Of a stretch of DNA of 64,000 nucleotides, positions 54,320 to 63,847 are shown in pieces. Position 1 is the first letter of the stretch. Each line of letters starts with the position of its first letter. The position numbers and the translations under genes were made by a program. Below the pieces are notes generated by a model, which was not told the DNA's origin, made no database searches, and worked only from the letters and a program-made list of their open reading frames with translations. This stretch comes from Thiothrix subterranea (GTDB taxonomy: Bacteria > Pseudomonadota > Gammaproteobacteria > Thiotrichales > Thiotrichaceae): NCBI RefSeq assembly GCF_016772315.1, contig NZ_CP053482.1, positions 3,219,501 through 3,283,500 of the forward strand, given 5' to 3'.

Positions 54320-54361
54320 CTTTTTTCTTTCTTCCCCTTCCCCATCCAATCAAACATTATC

Positions 54362-54374
54362 ACCACATTGTGGT
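54362..54374. promoter_or_regulatory. Palindrome ACCACA-T-TGTGGT upstream of the alpha-2-macroglobulin gene
   Basis: A perfect 6-1-6 inverted repeat, about 75 bases before the A2M start codon. It may be an operator; no regulator can be assigned. The -10-like TACAAT (54413-54418 area) lies about 40 bases further downstream. Confidence 0.4.
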
Positions 54375-54448
54375 AACGTCTCTGTGCCAAAAAAGTCTAT
54401 ACTGGCATTCTATACAATACATCTAGTCTTGCAGGGTGGAGAACAATA

Positions 54449-57400
54449 ATGGCTTATCAAATTCGTCGCGTGTTACCGTGGTTATGGGTGTGCCTGTTAC
54501 TGCTATTCATGGGGCTGGCAAGGGCAGAAGTGCCACAATACAGCAATGAAGCCTTATTGACGCAAATGTTGGTAGTGGATGTGTCGGAGCGTACCTTGGA
54601 TACCAGCCCGGCGTTGGCGGTGACTTTTTCACAAGACTTGAATCCAACCGAGAATTACAACAGCTTCATCACCTTAACGGCTAACGGCAAAATGGTCGAA
54701 GGTCAGTGGGTGATGACCAGCGAATCGCGTCGCCTATTTTTCAGCAATATCAAACCACAAACCGATTATCGCGTGCAGATTAGGCCGGGCGTCACCAGTA
54801 AAAACGGCCTGAAGTTGCAAAAACCGTCGGATACCAGCCTTAAAACCCGCGATATTAGCCCCGCATTTGATTTTGCGACGACCGGCAGCATTTTGCCTGC
54901 AAAATTGACGGGTGGATTGCCGATTCGGGTGGTGAATGTGCCGGAATTGGACATTGAATTCCTGCGGGTGCAGCCAGAAAAATTGCCGGATATGCTCAAA
55001 ACGGTCAGTTTGGGCGGGCGTTTGTCGCAGTGGCAATTGGAAGAAATCCATGCCGTGACCGAAAGTGTGTATGCCCGCCGCTACGTGACCGATGCCAAGT
55101 TGAATGCGCGTACTTCGATGTTGATTCCGGTAGAAGATATTCAAGAATTGAAAACGCCGGGCGTGTATTTTGCGGTGATGCGAGAACCGGGGCGTTTTAA
55201 CGATGAGGCTTACCGAATTACGCAGTTCGTCGTGACGAATATTGGCTTGCATGTGCGTTTGTATGCGCGTGGGCTGGAAGTGTTTGCGAATGCTTTGGAC
55301 ACTGGCAAGCCGCTGTCCGGGGTGCAATTGAAGTTGCAGGGTGAAAAAGAAGTGTTGACGCTGGAAACCGATGCGGATGGGCGTGTCAGTTTTGAACATC
55401 GACCCAGTGGTGATTTATTGCTGACGGCGCAGCAGGAAACGCAGTTTGCGTTTTTGGATTTACGGGAAGCGGCGTTGGATTTGTCAGAATACGCCGTAAC
55501 CGGATTGCCGGATAAGCCGATTGCACCGTTTATCTACAGCACCCGTGATTTGTTCCGCCCCGGTGAACCGATGGATTTGTCGGTGTTGTTGCGTGATCGG
55601 GATGGCAAAGCGGTTTCGCTGAAAAACCTGCACTTGCGCATTGTGCGCCCCGATACCAAATTATTATTGGAAGAAAACTTGCTGGCTGCCAATGCCGATC
55701 TTGGCTTTTTCAGCTACCGCTTGCCGATTCCGGCAGATGCGCCAACGGGAACTTGGAAAGCAGAAGTGCGGATCAACGCCAAAGATGCTGCTCCCGTCAG
55801 CAGTTTTAATTTCCACGTCGAAGATTTCATGCCAGAACGGATGAAGCTGGCCTTGAGTGCGGAAGAGAAGCTGTTGACGGCGGGGAAAAAGCTGGTGGTG
55901 GCGGCGCAGGGTGATTATTTGTACGGTGCACCTGCCAGTGGCAATAAATTAACCGCTGTGCGCACGGTGAGCGTGAATCGCCATCCTTTAGCCGAATTTA
56001 AAGAGTACTATTTTGGCGATCCTGCCGATGAGAAATTGGTGAGTCGCGAAGATTTGCCTGAAGTGATGCTCAATGAAACCGGCGGCGGTTTTGTGGAAAG
56101 CCCGGCGTTAGTGGGCAACATCAGTTCACCGTTGACCTTGAGCATTATCGGCAGTCTGCACGAAACCGGCGGGCGCAGCGTTACCCGTAAGTTGGATGTT
56201 CCGTTTTGGCCTAGCCCGAATTTGGTGGGCATTCGTCCCTTATTCAGCAAAGACACCGTAGCCGATAACGGTGAGGCGGGTTTCGAGTTGGTGCGCCTGA
56301 ATGCAGAAGGGCAGGCGGTTCCCACTACTCAAGCGCTTGCCGTGACCTTGGTCAGGGAAGAGAAGGACTATTTCTGGGAATACAACAATGCCGAAGGTTG
56401 GCAGCGTAAAGAGATTTCCAGTGAATACCCGACCGTGCAGCAAAAAATTACTTTGGATGCAAGTGCGCGTGGCAAAGCGGTATTTGCGGTGCAATACGGC
56501 TATTACCGCTTGGAAGTCGAAGATGCAGAAACTGGCTTGAAAGCGGTTTACCCGTTCCATGCAGGCTGGGATTGGGAGCAAGCGGAGAACAATGCCGCAC
56601 GCCCTGACCAGATTGAATTGGCTTTGGATAAAGCCAAGTACCAAGCGGGTGATGTGGTCAAATTGAAAATTACCCCGCCTGCCGCTGGTGAAGCACTGGT
56701 GGCGGTGGAGGGTGAAGCGCTGTTGTGGTCACAGCGGGTGACATTGCCCGCCGACGGCATGACGGTGGAAATTCCCGTGGATAAAGCGTGGGATCGCCAC
56801 GATTTATACGTCACAGTGACATCGTTCCGCCCCGCGAGTAGTGAGCAAAAAATTGCGCCAAACCGTGCGTTGGGGGTGATTTTCCTGCCATTGGATCGGG
56901 ATGCACGGCGTTTGAATGTGAGCATTGAAGCGCCCGAAAAAGTATTGCCCGAAAAGACCACGACTGTGACCGTCAGTGCGGATAATCTCAGTGGCGAACA
57001 GGCGATCGTGACTTTGGCGGCGGTGGATGTGGGCGTATTGAGCATTACCGATTTCAAAACACCCGATCCGCTGGCGTTTTATTTCTCACAACATCAATAC
57101 ACGCCTAGTCTGTATGACGCTTACGGCAAGATTATTGAGAGTGTGGACGGTGCGCCCCTACGCCAACGTTTTGGTGGCGATGCCGGTGGACGGCGCGGTG
57201 GCACGTTGGGGCAGGCAGATTTGCGAATTGTGTCGCTGTTTAGCGGTGCGGTGACGTTTGATGCCGAGGGCAAGGCTAAAATTGAATTGCCCTTACCCGG
57301 CTTCGATGGAACTTTACGCTTAATGGCGGTTGCTGCAACAGCAGACCGTTTTGGTAGCGCCGAACGTGAGATGAAAGTGGCTTCACCCGTGGTTGCAAGT

Positions 57401-59293
57401 TTGGCTGCACCCCGTTTTCTTGCCGCTGGTGACAGCAGTTTTCTGAGTGTTGACGTGAATAACACCACGACAGAAACGCAAGTGGTGACATTAAAACTCA
57501 GCAGCAATGCGCTGTTGTCGGGTGTGACCGATACCCGCGAACTCGCGTTGGTGGCGGGTAAGCGCGAAACGCTACGTTTGCCAATCTCCGCGCAGCAAGC
57601 GATGGGTAGCGGGCAGATTAATCTGGAGTTGACGGGGAAAGGCTTTACCGCGCGGCGTCAGCTTCAGGTTGCGATACGCCCTGCATACCCGGCGCAATAT
57701 TTGGCACAAAAGCGGGAATTGGCGGCGGGTGAAACGCTGAAGCTGGATGCGGCGACGATTCAACCGTTTCAGGCGGCGGGTTTGCAGGCGAATCTGAGTG
57801 TGGGGGCAACGCCGGTGTTGCCGTTGCGGAATGCGTTGCAAGGCTTGTTGCAATACCCTTACGGTTGTTTGGAACAGACCACTAGTAGCGCCTGGCCTTA
57901 TTTATTCTTGGATGCAAATGTAGCGGAATCGTTAGGTCTCGAACCGTTGGAGATGAAAGAGCGCAATGAGCGGGTCACGGCGGCATTATTGCGTTTGGCG
58001 GGAATGCAGTTAGCCAACGGCGGTTTCACCTTGTGGGGCGATGCCAACGGTGGGCAAGAAGAATATTGGCTCACGCCGTATGTGGTGGATTTTTTGCTGG
58101 ATGCCAAAGAGCAGGGCTTTACGGTGCCGGAATGGTTGTTGCAGCGGGCGCTGCAAAACCTGGAAGAGCGTTTGCAGGAAGGCGAAGGCGCTGCGGAAAG
58201 CCGGTATGATTTTTCGGATAGGCCAGAGCATGTTGATTTCGCCGCTCGCGCTTATGCAGGGTACGTGCTGGCGCGGGTGAAACGTGCTTCGCCGGGAACG
58301 CTGAAAGTCATGTATGAAAAAGACTTGGGCAAAGCGGCTTCCGGTTTACCGTTGGTGCATTTGGGTTTGGCGTTGCAAATGGTGCCGGGCGGTGACAGTA
58401 AACGCGGTGACGCGGCGATTCAACAGGGTTTGGCGCTGGTGCGCGATGAGCAAAAATACCTCGGTGATTACGGCAGCAGCTTGCGTGATCAAGCGGCGGT
58501 GTTGTACTTGCTATTACGCCATAAGGCTAAATTGCCGCAACTCGCTTCAGAAATTAATCAGTTGGTGGATTTGCTGCATAACCGCAATTATTTCAGCACA
58601 CAAGAGCAATTATTCACCTTGTTAGCGGGCTTGAAAGTGCAGGAGAAATCCCAAACGGCTTGGAAAGCGGCGCTGACCATCGGCAAAGATAGCGTGGATT
58701 TGGCAGGCAGTGGTACGCAATACCGTGCTCTGAGCGCGGCAGATTTTCAGCAAGGCATTCAGGTGACAGCGCCGCAGCCGCTATACTTGGCGTTGAATGT
58801 GGATGGCTACCCGAATAGCGTGCCTGCACCGGATAGCGATCCGATTGAAATACAACGCGCTTGGTACAGTTTGGATGGCAAAAAAGTATCACCCGATGGC
58901 ATTAAAGTCGGAGCATTATTGCTCACGCATCTCACGATGAGCAGCAATATTGACATCAATGATGCATTAGTCGCGGATTTATTGCCCGCAGGCTTTGAAA
59001 TTGAGAATACCAATTTGTCGAGCAATGAATCCTTAGAGGGCTTGCAATTTGAAGGGATGGATAAGCCGGTGTTAGAGCTGTTGGGCAGTAGCGAATTGCG
59101 CACGCAGGAATTCCGCGATGACCGTTACATCGCTGCACTGCCGTTGACGGCGAAAACACGCCACCATTTGTTCTATTTGGTGCGGGTGGTGTCAGCAGGC
59201 AAGTTTGCGGTGCCGCCGCCTTATGTTGAAGACATGTACCGCCCGGAACTGAACGGCTTAGGGGCGGTGCCGCCCGCGCTGGTGATTCCGTAA
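54449..59293 (+). CDS. Bacterial alpha-2-macroglobulin (protease trap)
   Basis: A 1614-residue periplasmic protein. Residues 1-26 are a signal peptide ending ...GLARA, with no lipobox cysteine, so unlike E. coli YfhM it is not a lipoprotein. Macroglobulin beta-sandwich domains fill the first 900 residues (DLFRPGEPMDLSVLLRDRDG, then YQAGDVVKLKITPPAAGEA). The internal thioester motif is C1140-L-E-Q1143 in YPYGCLEQTTSSAW, followed by the alpha-helical thioester domain (MQLANGGFTLWG). It traps proteases that cleave its bait region. It precedes pbpC by 12 bases, the pairing known across proteobacteria. Confidence 0.95.
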   Translation: MAYQIRRVLPWLWVCLLLLFMGLARAEVPQYSNEALLTQMLVVDVSERTLDTSPALAVTFSQDLNPTENYNSFITLTANGKMVEGQWVMTSESRRLFFSNIKPQTDYRVQIRPGVTSKNGLKLQKPSDTSLKTRDISPAFDFATTGSILPAKLTGGLPIRVVNVPELDIEFLRVQPEKLPDMLKTVSLGGRLSQWQLEEIHAVTESVYARRYVTDAKLNARTSMLIPVEDIQELKTPGVYFAVMREPGRFNDEAYRITQFVVTNIGLHVRLYARGLEVFANALDTGKPLSGVQLKLQGEKEVLTLETDADGRVSFEHRPSGDLLLTAQQETQFAFLDLREAALDLSEYAVTGLPDKPIAPFIYSTRDLFRPGEPMDLSVLLRDRDGKAVSLKNLHLRIVRPDTKLLLEENLLAANADLGFFSYRLPIPADAPTGTWKAEVRINAKDAAPVSSFNFHVEDFMPERMKLALSAEEKLLTAGKKLVVAAQGDYLYGAPASGNKLTAVRTVSVNRHPLAEFKEYYFGDPADEKLVSREDLPEVMLNETGGGFVESPALVGNISSPLTLSIIGSLHETGGRSVTRKLDVPFWPSPNLVGIRPLFSKDTVADNGEAGFELVRLNAEGQAVPTTQALAVTLVREEKDYFWEYNNAEGWQRKEISSEYPTVQQKITLDASARGKAVFAVQYGYYRLEVEDAETGLKAVYPFHAGWDWEQAENNAARPDQIELALDKAKYQAGDVVKLKITPPAAGEALVAVEGEALLWSQRVTLPADGMTVEIPVDKAWDRHDLYVTVTSFRPASSEQKIAPNRALGVIFLPLDRDARRLNVSIEAPEKVLPEKTTTVTVSADNLSGEQAIVTLAAVDVGVLSITDFKTPDPLAFYFSQHQYTPSLYDAYGKIIESVDGAPLRQRFGGDAGGRRGGTLGQADLRIVSLFSGAVTFDAEGKAKIELPLPGFDGTLRLMAVAATADRFGSAEREMKVASPVVASLAAPRFLAAGDSSFLSVDVNNTTTETQVVTLKLSSNALLSGVTDTRELALVAGKRETLRLPISAQQAMGSGQINLELTGKGFTARRQLQVAIRPAYPAQYLAQKRELAAGETLKLDAATIQPFQAAGLQANLSVGATPVLPLRNALQGLLQYPYGCLEQTTSSAWPYLFLDANVAESLGLEPLEMKERNERVTAALLRLAGMQLANGGFTLWGDANGGQEEYWLTPYVVDFLLDAKEQGFTVPEWLLQRALQNLEERLQEGEGAAESRYDFSDRPEHVDFAARAYAGYVLARVKRASPGTLKVMYEKDLGKAASGLPLVHLGLALQMVPGGDSKRGDAAIQQGLALVRDEQKYLGDYGSSLRDQAAVLYLLLRHKAKLPQLASEINQLVDLLHNRNYFSTQEQLFTLLAGLKVQEKSQTAWKAALTIGKDSVDLAGSGTQYRALSAADFQQGIQVTAPQPLYLALNVDGYPNSVPAPDSDPIEIQRAWYSLDGKKVSPDGIKVGALLLTHLTMSSNIDINDALVADLLPAGFEIENTNLSSNESLEGLQFEGMDKPVLELLGSSELRTQEFRDDRYIAALPLTAKTRHHLFYLVRVVSAGKFAVPPPYVEDMYRPELNGLGAVPPALVIP

Positions 59294-59305
59294 GCGCAAC
59301 GCATA

Positions 59306-61642
59306 ATGCGCACCTATCTGATAAGGGCGGCTGGCTCGGCGCTGTTGTGCCTGTTGCTGTTTGTATTGGCGGATTGGTGGTGGCCGCTGCCAGAGCCTGA
59401 GCGGGTGCGCAGTGTGTTGATTCTGGCACAAGACCGAACCCCGTTGCGGGCTTTTGCAGACAATGAAGGCGTGTGGCGCTATCCGGTGACGTTAGCGGAA
59501 GTGTCGCCTTTGTATGTCGAGGCATTGCTGACCTACGAAGACCGTTGGTTTTATCAGCATCCCGGCATTAATCCGTTCGCTTTAGTGCGGGCAGGCTGGC
59601 AATGGTTGCAAGGCGGGCGAGTGATTTCGGGTGGTTCGACGCTGACCATGCAAGTGGCGCGAATTTTAGACCCCCATGACCGTACCGTGAGTGGGAAAAT
59701 TCGGCAGATGTTTCGGGCCTTACAACTCGAATGGCATTACAGCAAGACGGATATTCTGACGTTTTACCTCAACCTTGCGCCTTTCGGTGGCCCTATCGAA
59801 GGCGTGCAAACCGCCAGTTTTGCTTGGTTACACAAGCCTGCCTTAGCACTGAGTCATGCAGAAGCGGCATTATTAGCCGTGTTGCCGCAAGCCCCCTCGC
59901 GTTTGCGCCCGGATCGCTCCCCCGAATTGGCGCAACGTTACCGCGATAAAGTCCTGCGCCGCATGGCGACACAAGGCGTTTGGTCGCAAGACACCGTGGT
60001 GGACGCGATGGTTGAACCCGTGATGAAATTGCGTTTTCAACAGCCGATGAAAGCGCCGTTGTTTGCGGAACGCATGAAAATCCGCGCTTTTGCCAACAAA
60101 GTGTCACGGTTACAAACCACCTTGGATGCGAATATTCAGTGGGCGGTTGACAATGTATTGCGCACCCGCGTGAACAGTTTGCCGGAGAAGGCTTCGGTCG
60201 GGGTCTTAGTGCTTGAAAATCACACGGGCTACGTGCGGGCGTATGCGGGATCGGCGGATTTCCACAATGCCGAACGTTTTGGGCACGTGGATATGGTGCA
60301 GGCGGTGCGTTCCCCCGGTTCGACTTTGAAGCCGTTTTTGTATGGCATGGCGTTGGATGATGGCCTGCTGCATTCGGCGAGTTTGCTGAGTGATGTGCCG
60401 CTGAAATTGAATGATTACGCCCCGCAGAATTTTTTCCGGCATTTTTCGGGGGCGGTGAGTGTGATGCAAGCGTTGCAGCAATCGTTGAATGTGCCTGCGG
60501 TGGACATCTTGCAACGTTTGACACCGACGAATTTTGTGGCGCGGCTGCGTCATGGCGGGGTGGTGATCAGTTTTCCTGAACACGCTGAACCGAATTTGAG
60601 CGTGATTTTGGGGGGCGCTGGCACGACCTTGGAAGATTTGGTGCGGGGATTTAGCGCATTAGGGCGCGGCGGTATTAGCATCAAGCCGCGCTTTGTGGCG
60701 GATGATCCGCTCGAAGAACGCCGAATGTTGTCCGAAGGGGCAGCGTGGATAATTCAGGAAATCTTGCGGGCGATTCCGCCGCCAGAGGGCAGTATTAATG
60801 CAGCGGGTGTGGCGTGGAAGACGGGAACCAGTTACGGGTTTCGGGATGCTTGGGCGATCGGGGTAAGTGATTACTACACGGTTGGGGTGTGGACAGGTCG
60901 CCCAGACGGTACACCATTACCCGGCAGTTTGGGGGTTGCGGCGGCAGGCCCGATTTTATTTGACGTATTTCGGGCATTGCCCAAGCAGTCGGGCATGAAT
61001 GCCCGTCGCCGTCCGGCAAATGTGACGCAAGAGGATATTTGTTGGCCTTTGGGGGAAAGTGCGGCGCAAACTGCCCCGGAACATTGTCATGTTCGTCAGC
61101 AAGCGTGGATTTTGAACGGCAATGTGCCTCCAACCTTGCCGCATTTTCAGCACTATTCATGGTCAGCCGGTTTGCAGACGTATTGGCTTAACCCCGCCAC
61201 CGGCTTGCGGGTAACGTCGGCTTGCAATGTCCCGGCGCGTATGGCGCGACAAGTCGCTCAATGGCCGCTGGAATTGCAACCTTGGTTAGCCACTACCTTG
61301 TTGGAAAAAATACGTTTACCCGCTTTTGATAGCAGTTGCCCGCCCGGTAGCGCGTATCAGGGCGGGAAACAATTGGCGGTTCGGCATTTGGATGACAGTA
61401 CGCGCTTGTATTTGCCCAAAGTAGCCGCAGGGCAACCCAACAACGGCGTAACGTTGGATTTGCTGGCGGACGGTGGCGAAGATCAGTATTTCTGGTTGGT
61501 GAACGGCGAACCGGTTGGCGTGGACACGGCGCGTAGCGGTTTGCGCCACACCTTTACGCGGGCAGGCGATTACGAATTGACGGTATTTGACACCGCCGGA
61601 GCGGTGGATAAAGTCAGCATTCGCGTTATCAGCCAGCCCTGA
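59306..61642 (+). CDS. pbpC: Penicillin-binding protein 1C
   Basis: A 778-residue bifunctional peptidoglycan synthase. One N-terminal membrane anchor (about residues 8-27). The GT51 glycosyltransferase motif EDRWFYQHPG starts at Glu78, then GGSTLTMQVARIL. The transpeptidase active site is S339-T-L-K342 in RSPGSTLKPFLYG, with the SLN motif and K505-T-G (VAWKTGTSYGFRDAW). A PBP1C-type C-terminal beta-rich domain (YFWLVNGEPVG) ends the protein. It is co-transcribed with A2M; the two are thought to combine protease defence with wall repair. Confidence 0.96.
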   Translation: MRTYLIRAAGSALLCLLLFVLADWWWPLPEPERVRSVLILAQDRTPLRAFADNEGVWRYPVTLAEVSPLYVEALLTYEDRWFYQHPGINPFALVRAGWQWLQGGRVISGGSTLTMQVARILDPHDRTVSGKIRQMFRALQLEWHYSKTDILTFYLNLAPFGGPIEGVQTASFAWLHKPALALSHAEAALLAVLPQAPSRLRPDRSPELAQRYRDKVLRRMATQGVWSQDTVVDAMVEPVMKLRFQQPMKAPLFAERMKIRAFANKVSRLQTTLDANIQWAVDNVLRTRVNSLPEKASVGVLVLENHTGYVRAYAGSADFHNAERFGHVDMVQAVRSPGSTLKPFLYGMALDDGLLHSASLLSDVPLKLNDYAPQNFFRHFSGAVSVMQALQQSLNVPAVDILQRLTPTNFVARLRHGGVVISFPEHAEPNLSVILGGAGTTLEDLVRGFSALGRGGISIKPRFVADDPLEERRMLSEGAAWIIQEILRAIPPPEGSINAAGVAWKTGTSYGFRDAWAIGVSDYYTVGVWTGRPDGTPLPGSLGVAAAGPILFDVFRALPKQSGMNARRRPANVTQEDICWPLGESAAQTAPEHCHVRQQAWILNGNVPPTLPHFQHYSWSAGLQTYWLNPATGLRVTSACNVPARMARQVAQWPLELQPWLATTLLEKIRLPAFDSSCPPGSAYQGGKQLAVRHLDDSTRLYLPKVAAGQPNNGVTLDLLADGGEDQYFWLVNGEPVGVDTARSGLRHTFTRAGDYELTVFDTAGAVDKVSIRVISQP

Positions 61643-61654
61643 AGCATCAGACAC

Positions 61655-63121
61655 TTATACCGGCAAATGCAAGCGTACCCGCGCACCCACATACGGTGAC
61701 ACCAGCAGTTCAATTTTGCCGCCAATGGCTGACACAATTTCGGTACTGACCGCCATGCCAATGCCCTGACCATCGCTTTTACTGTCTTCACGAATCCCGC
61801 GTTGCAATAATTTTGCGGGGTTATTGAGTGGAAAGCCCATGCCATCATCGTCAATATCAATGACTAGCAGGTTGTCTTCGTGATGCGCGGAGATTTCCAC
61901 CACGTCTTTGCAGAAACGGCAGGCATTATTCAGCAGGTTGCCAAACAGTTCCATCATGTCTTCGGCATCCATGCGGCACTTGGCGTATTCGTCGACATTG
62001 ATGCGAATTTCAAAGGATTTGTCGCGGTAAACTTTCTGCAAGGTTTCGCGCAATCGGAACAGCACGGGGCGTACCGGTTGGGATAAAATCATCGCGCCTT
62101 GGTTTGTTACCATAGCACGGCGTAATTGATGTCCAATGATTTCACGGATGCGTTCGATTTGCGTTTCAAATACGGTAGCAGCAATTTTGTAGCTTGGATC
62201 TAAGTTGGCTTCACGGCGCAATTGATCCAGTTGGTTTTGCATCGCGGTCAACGGGGTTTTGATGCTATGCGCCAAATCATCCAAAGTATCTTTGTAACGC
62301 TGCTTTTGGCCTTTTTCGTAACTCAATAAACCATTCAGTGCGTTTTTGACGGGAATTAATTCTTCAGGGTAATGGTCATGGATGCTATCGCGTGCACCGG
62401 CCTCAATCGCTTTGACTTCATTCTCAAATTCTTTAATCGGGGCGACCACCCAAAAACTCAGCGCCAGTTGCGCAATCAATACCAGTACGGCGGATAGAAA
62501 CAATAAGATCGCAAATTTTTGGCGCATGTCCTGCATTTCTTTTTCAATATCCGCGATAGAAACGCCCACAATAAACTGGAACGTGCCGTATTTGGGCTGG
62601 AAAAAGCTTTGAATCGCCAACAAATACTCCTGATCGTATGTTTGTAGCGCGGTTGGATCATCTTTCAGGCGAAGCGTATTTTTAGGTGGCAAAGGTTTGA
62701 GCTGATCGAAAGTGGGTTCAAAGCTGGTTTTTAACACCTTACTGATTTTGAAGTGCAGGTAATAATCTTCGTCGACCAGATCATTGGGCTTGCTGAGGGT
62801 AGCGGCGCTCCAAACCACTTGGGCTTTCTCGATATTGATCACATACGCGAAATGGTTTTGGGTGACGTCATCCAGATTGTGCTCACTGATCCTTTGCTGA
62901 GCTTTGGCTAACATATCTGCGTCGGGCAGGATGCCGAATTGACCATCTTGAAAGTTCAAATACCCCAGTACATCGTAAGATATTTCCCTTAATTCGGTCT
63001 TTTTTTGTTCAATTTTATAGCTGTAAGAAAACCAGTGCAGCATGATGCCTAGTATCAGAATACCGACCATAATAACGCCAAACCCACTGATGAGTTGGCG
63101 GCTACGTAAGGAGCTGAGCAT
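61655..63121 (-). CDS. Sensor histidine kinase, PhoQ-like
   Basis: A 488-residue inner-membrane kinase. Two transmembrane helices (about 12-32 and 200-222) enclose a periplasmic sensor domain. A HAMP-like stretch follows, then the H-box DLAHSIKTPLTAM with His285 and a HATPase domain (FGNLLNNACRFCKD, DIDDDGMGF, DGQGIGMAV). The N- and C-terminal pattern matches PhoQ, which senses divalent cations and antimicrobial peptides in enterics. The actual signal here is unknown. It lies 24 bases downstream of the response regulator gene. Confidence 0.9.
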   Translation of the reverse strand: MLSSLRSRQLISGFGVIMVGILILGIMLHWFSYSYKIEQKKTELREISYDVLGYLNFQDGQFGILPDADMLAKAQQRISEHNLDDVTQNHFAYVINIEKAQVVWSAATLSKPNDLVDEDYYLHFKISKVLKTSFEPTFDQLKPLPPKNTLRLKDDPTALQTYDQEYLLAIQSFFQPKYGTFQFIVGVSIADIEKEMQDMRQKFAILLFLSAVLVLIAQLALSFWVVAPIKEFENEVKAIEAGARDSIHDHYPEELIPVKNALNGLLSYEKGQKQRYKDTLDDLAHSIKTPLTAMQNQLDQLRREANLDPSYKIAATVFETQIERIREIIGHQLRRAMVTNQGAMILSQPVRPVLFRLRETLQKVYRDKSFEIRINVDEYAKCRMDAEDMMELFGNLLNNACRFCKDVVEISAHHEDNLLVIDIDDDGMGFPLNNPAKLLQRGIREDSKSDGQGIGMAVSTEIVSAIGGKIELLVSPYVGARVRLHLPV

Positions 63122-63145
63122 AAAGGTTGCTACCGAATACGGGTT

Positions 63146-63847
63146 TTACGTGCGTGTTAAGGTGAAACGGTAGCCGCGCCCGCGCAGGGTCTCGATCGGC
63201 TTGAGCGTATCATCCGGGTCTAATTTAATGCGCAAACGGCGGATAAATACCTCAATCACATTGCTATCGCGGTCGGTATCTTCTTCGTACAAGCTGTCGG
63301 TTAAGCGTGTTTTGGAAATCACTTCACCCGCGTGCAACATTAAATGCTCCAATACGCGGTATTCATAAGCCGTTAGGGTGATTTCTGTTTCGTTAACATA
63401 CACCCGTTGTTCGGAGGTATTTAAGCGAATCGGGCCGCAACTGAGTTCGGCTTGTGTCCAACGTCCGGTACGGCGCAATTGCACGCGCAGACGAGCGATA
63501 AGCTCTTCGGTATGAAACGGTTTGGTAACGTAATCGTCAGCACCGGCTTCCAACCCTTCCACCTTGCTTTGCCAACGGTCACGCGCGGTCAGAATAATGA
63601 TGGGATAACTCAAGCCTTTGGCACGAATGGCACGGATAATATCCAAACCCAGATCATTATTGACAGGGCTGCCTTTGGATTGGGGTAATCCTAAGTCAAT
63701 GACTGCAATATCAATGGGGTATTCGAGAGCAACATACAGCCCTTGGGAACCATCAGCAGCCAAATCCACGGTAAAACCGCTCTTTTTTAAGTTTTCAGCG
63801 ATTTGTTCGCGGATGATGTTTTCGTCTTCTATTATCAGTACGCGCAT
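63146..63847 (-). CDS. OmpR-family response regulator, PhoP-like
   Basis: A 233-residue regulator. The receiver domain has the acidic pair E7-D8, phospho-acceptor Asp51 (IDIAVIDLGLP), the LTARDR threonine and the TKPFH lysine. The winged-helix DNA-binding domain follows (LTAYEYRVLEHLMLH...SNVIEVFIRRLRIKL...IETLRGRGYRF). It is the first gene of the two-component operon, and the region to the window end holds its promoter. Confidence 0.92.
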   Translation of the reverse strand: MRVLIIEDENIIREQIAENLKKSGFTVDLAADGSQGLYVALEYPIDIAVIDLGLPQSKGSPVNNDLGLDIIRAIRAKGLSYPIIILTARDRWQSKVEGLEAGADDYVTKPFHTEELIARLRVQLRRTGRWTQAELSCGPIRLNTSEQRVYVNETEITLTAYEYRVLEHLMLHAGEVISKTRLTDSLYEEDTDRDSNVIEVFIRRLRIKLDPDDTLKPIETLRGRGYRFTLTRT

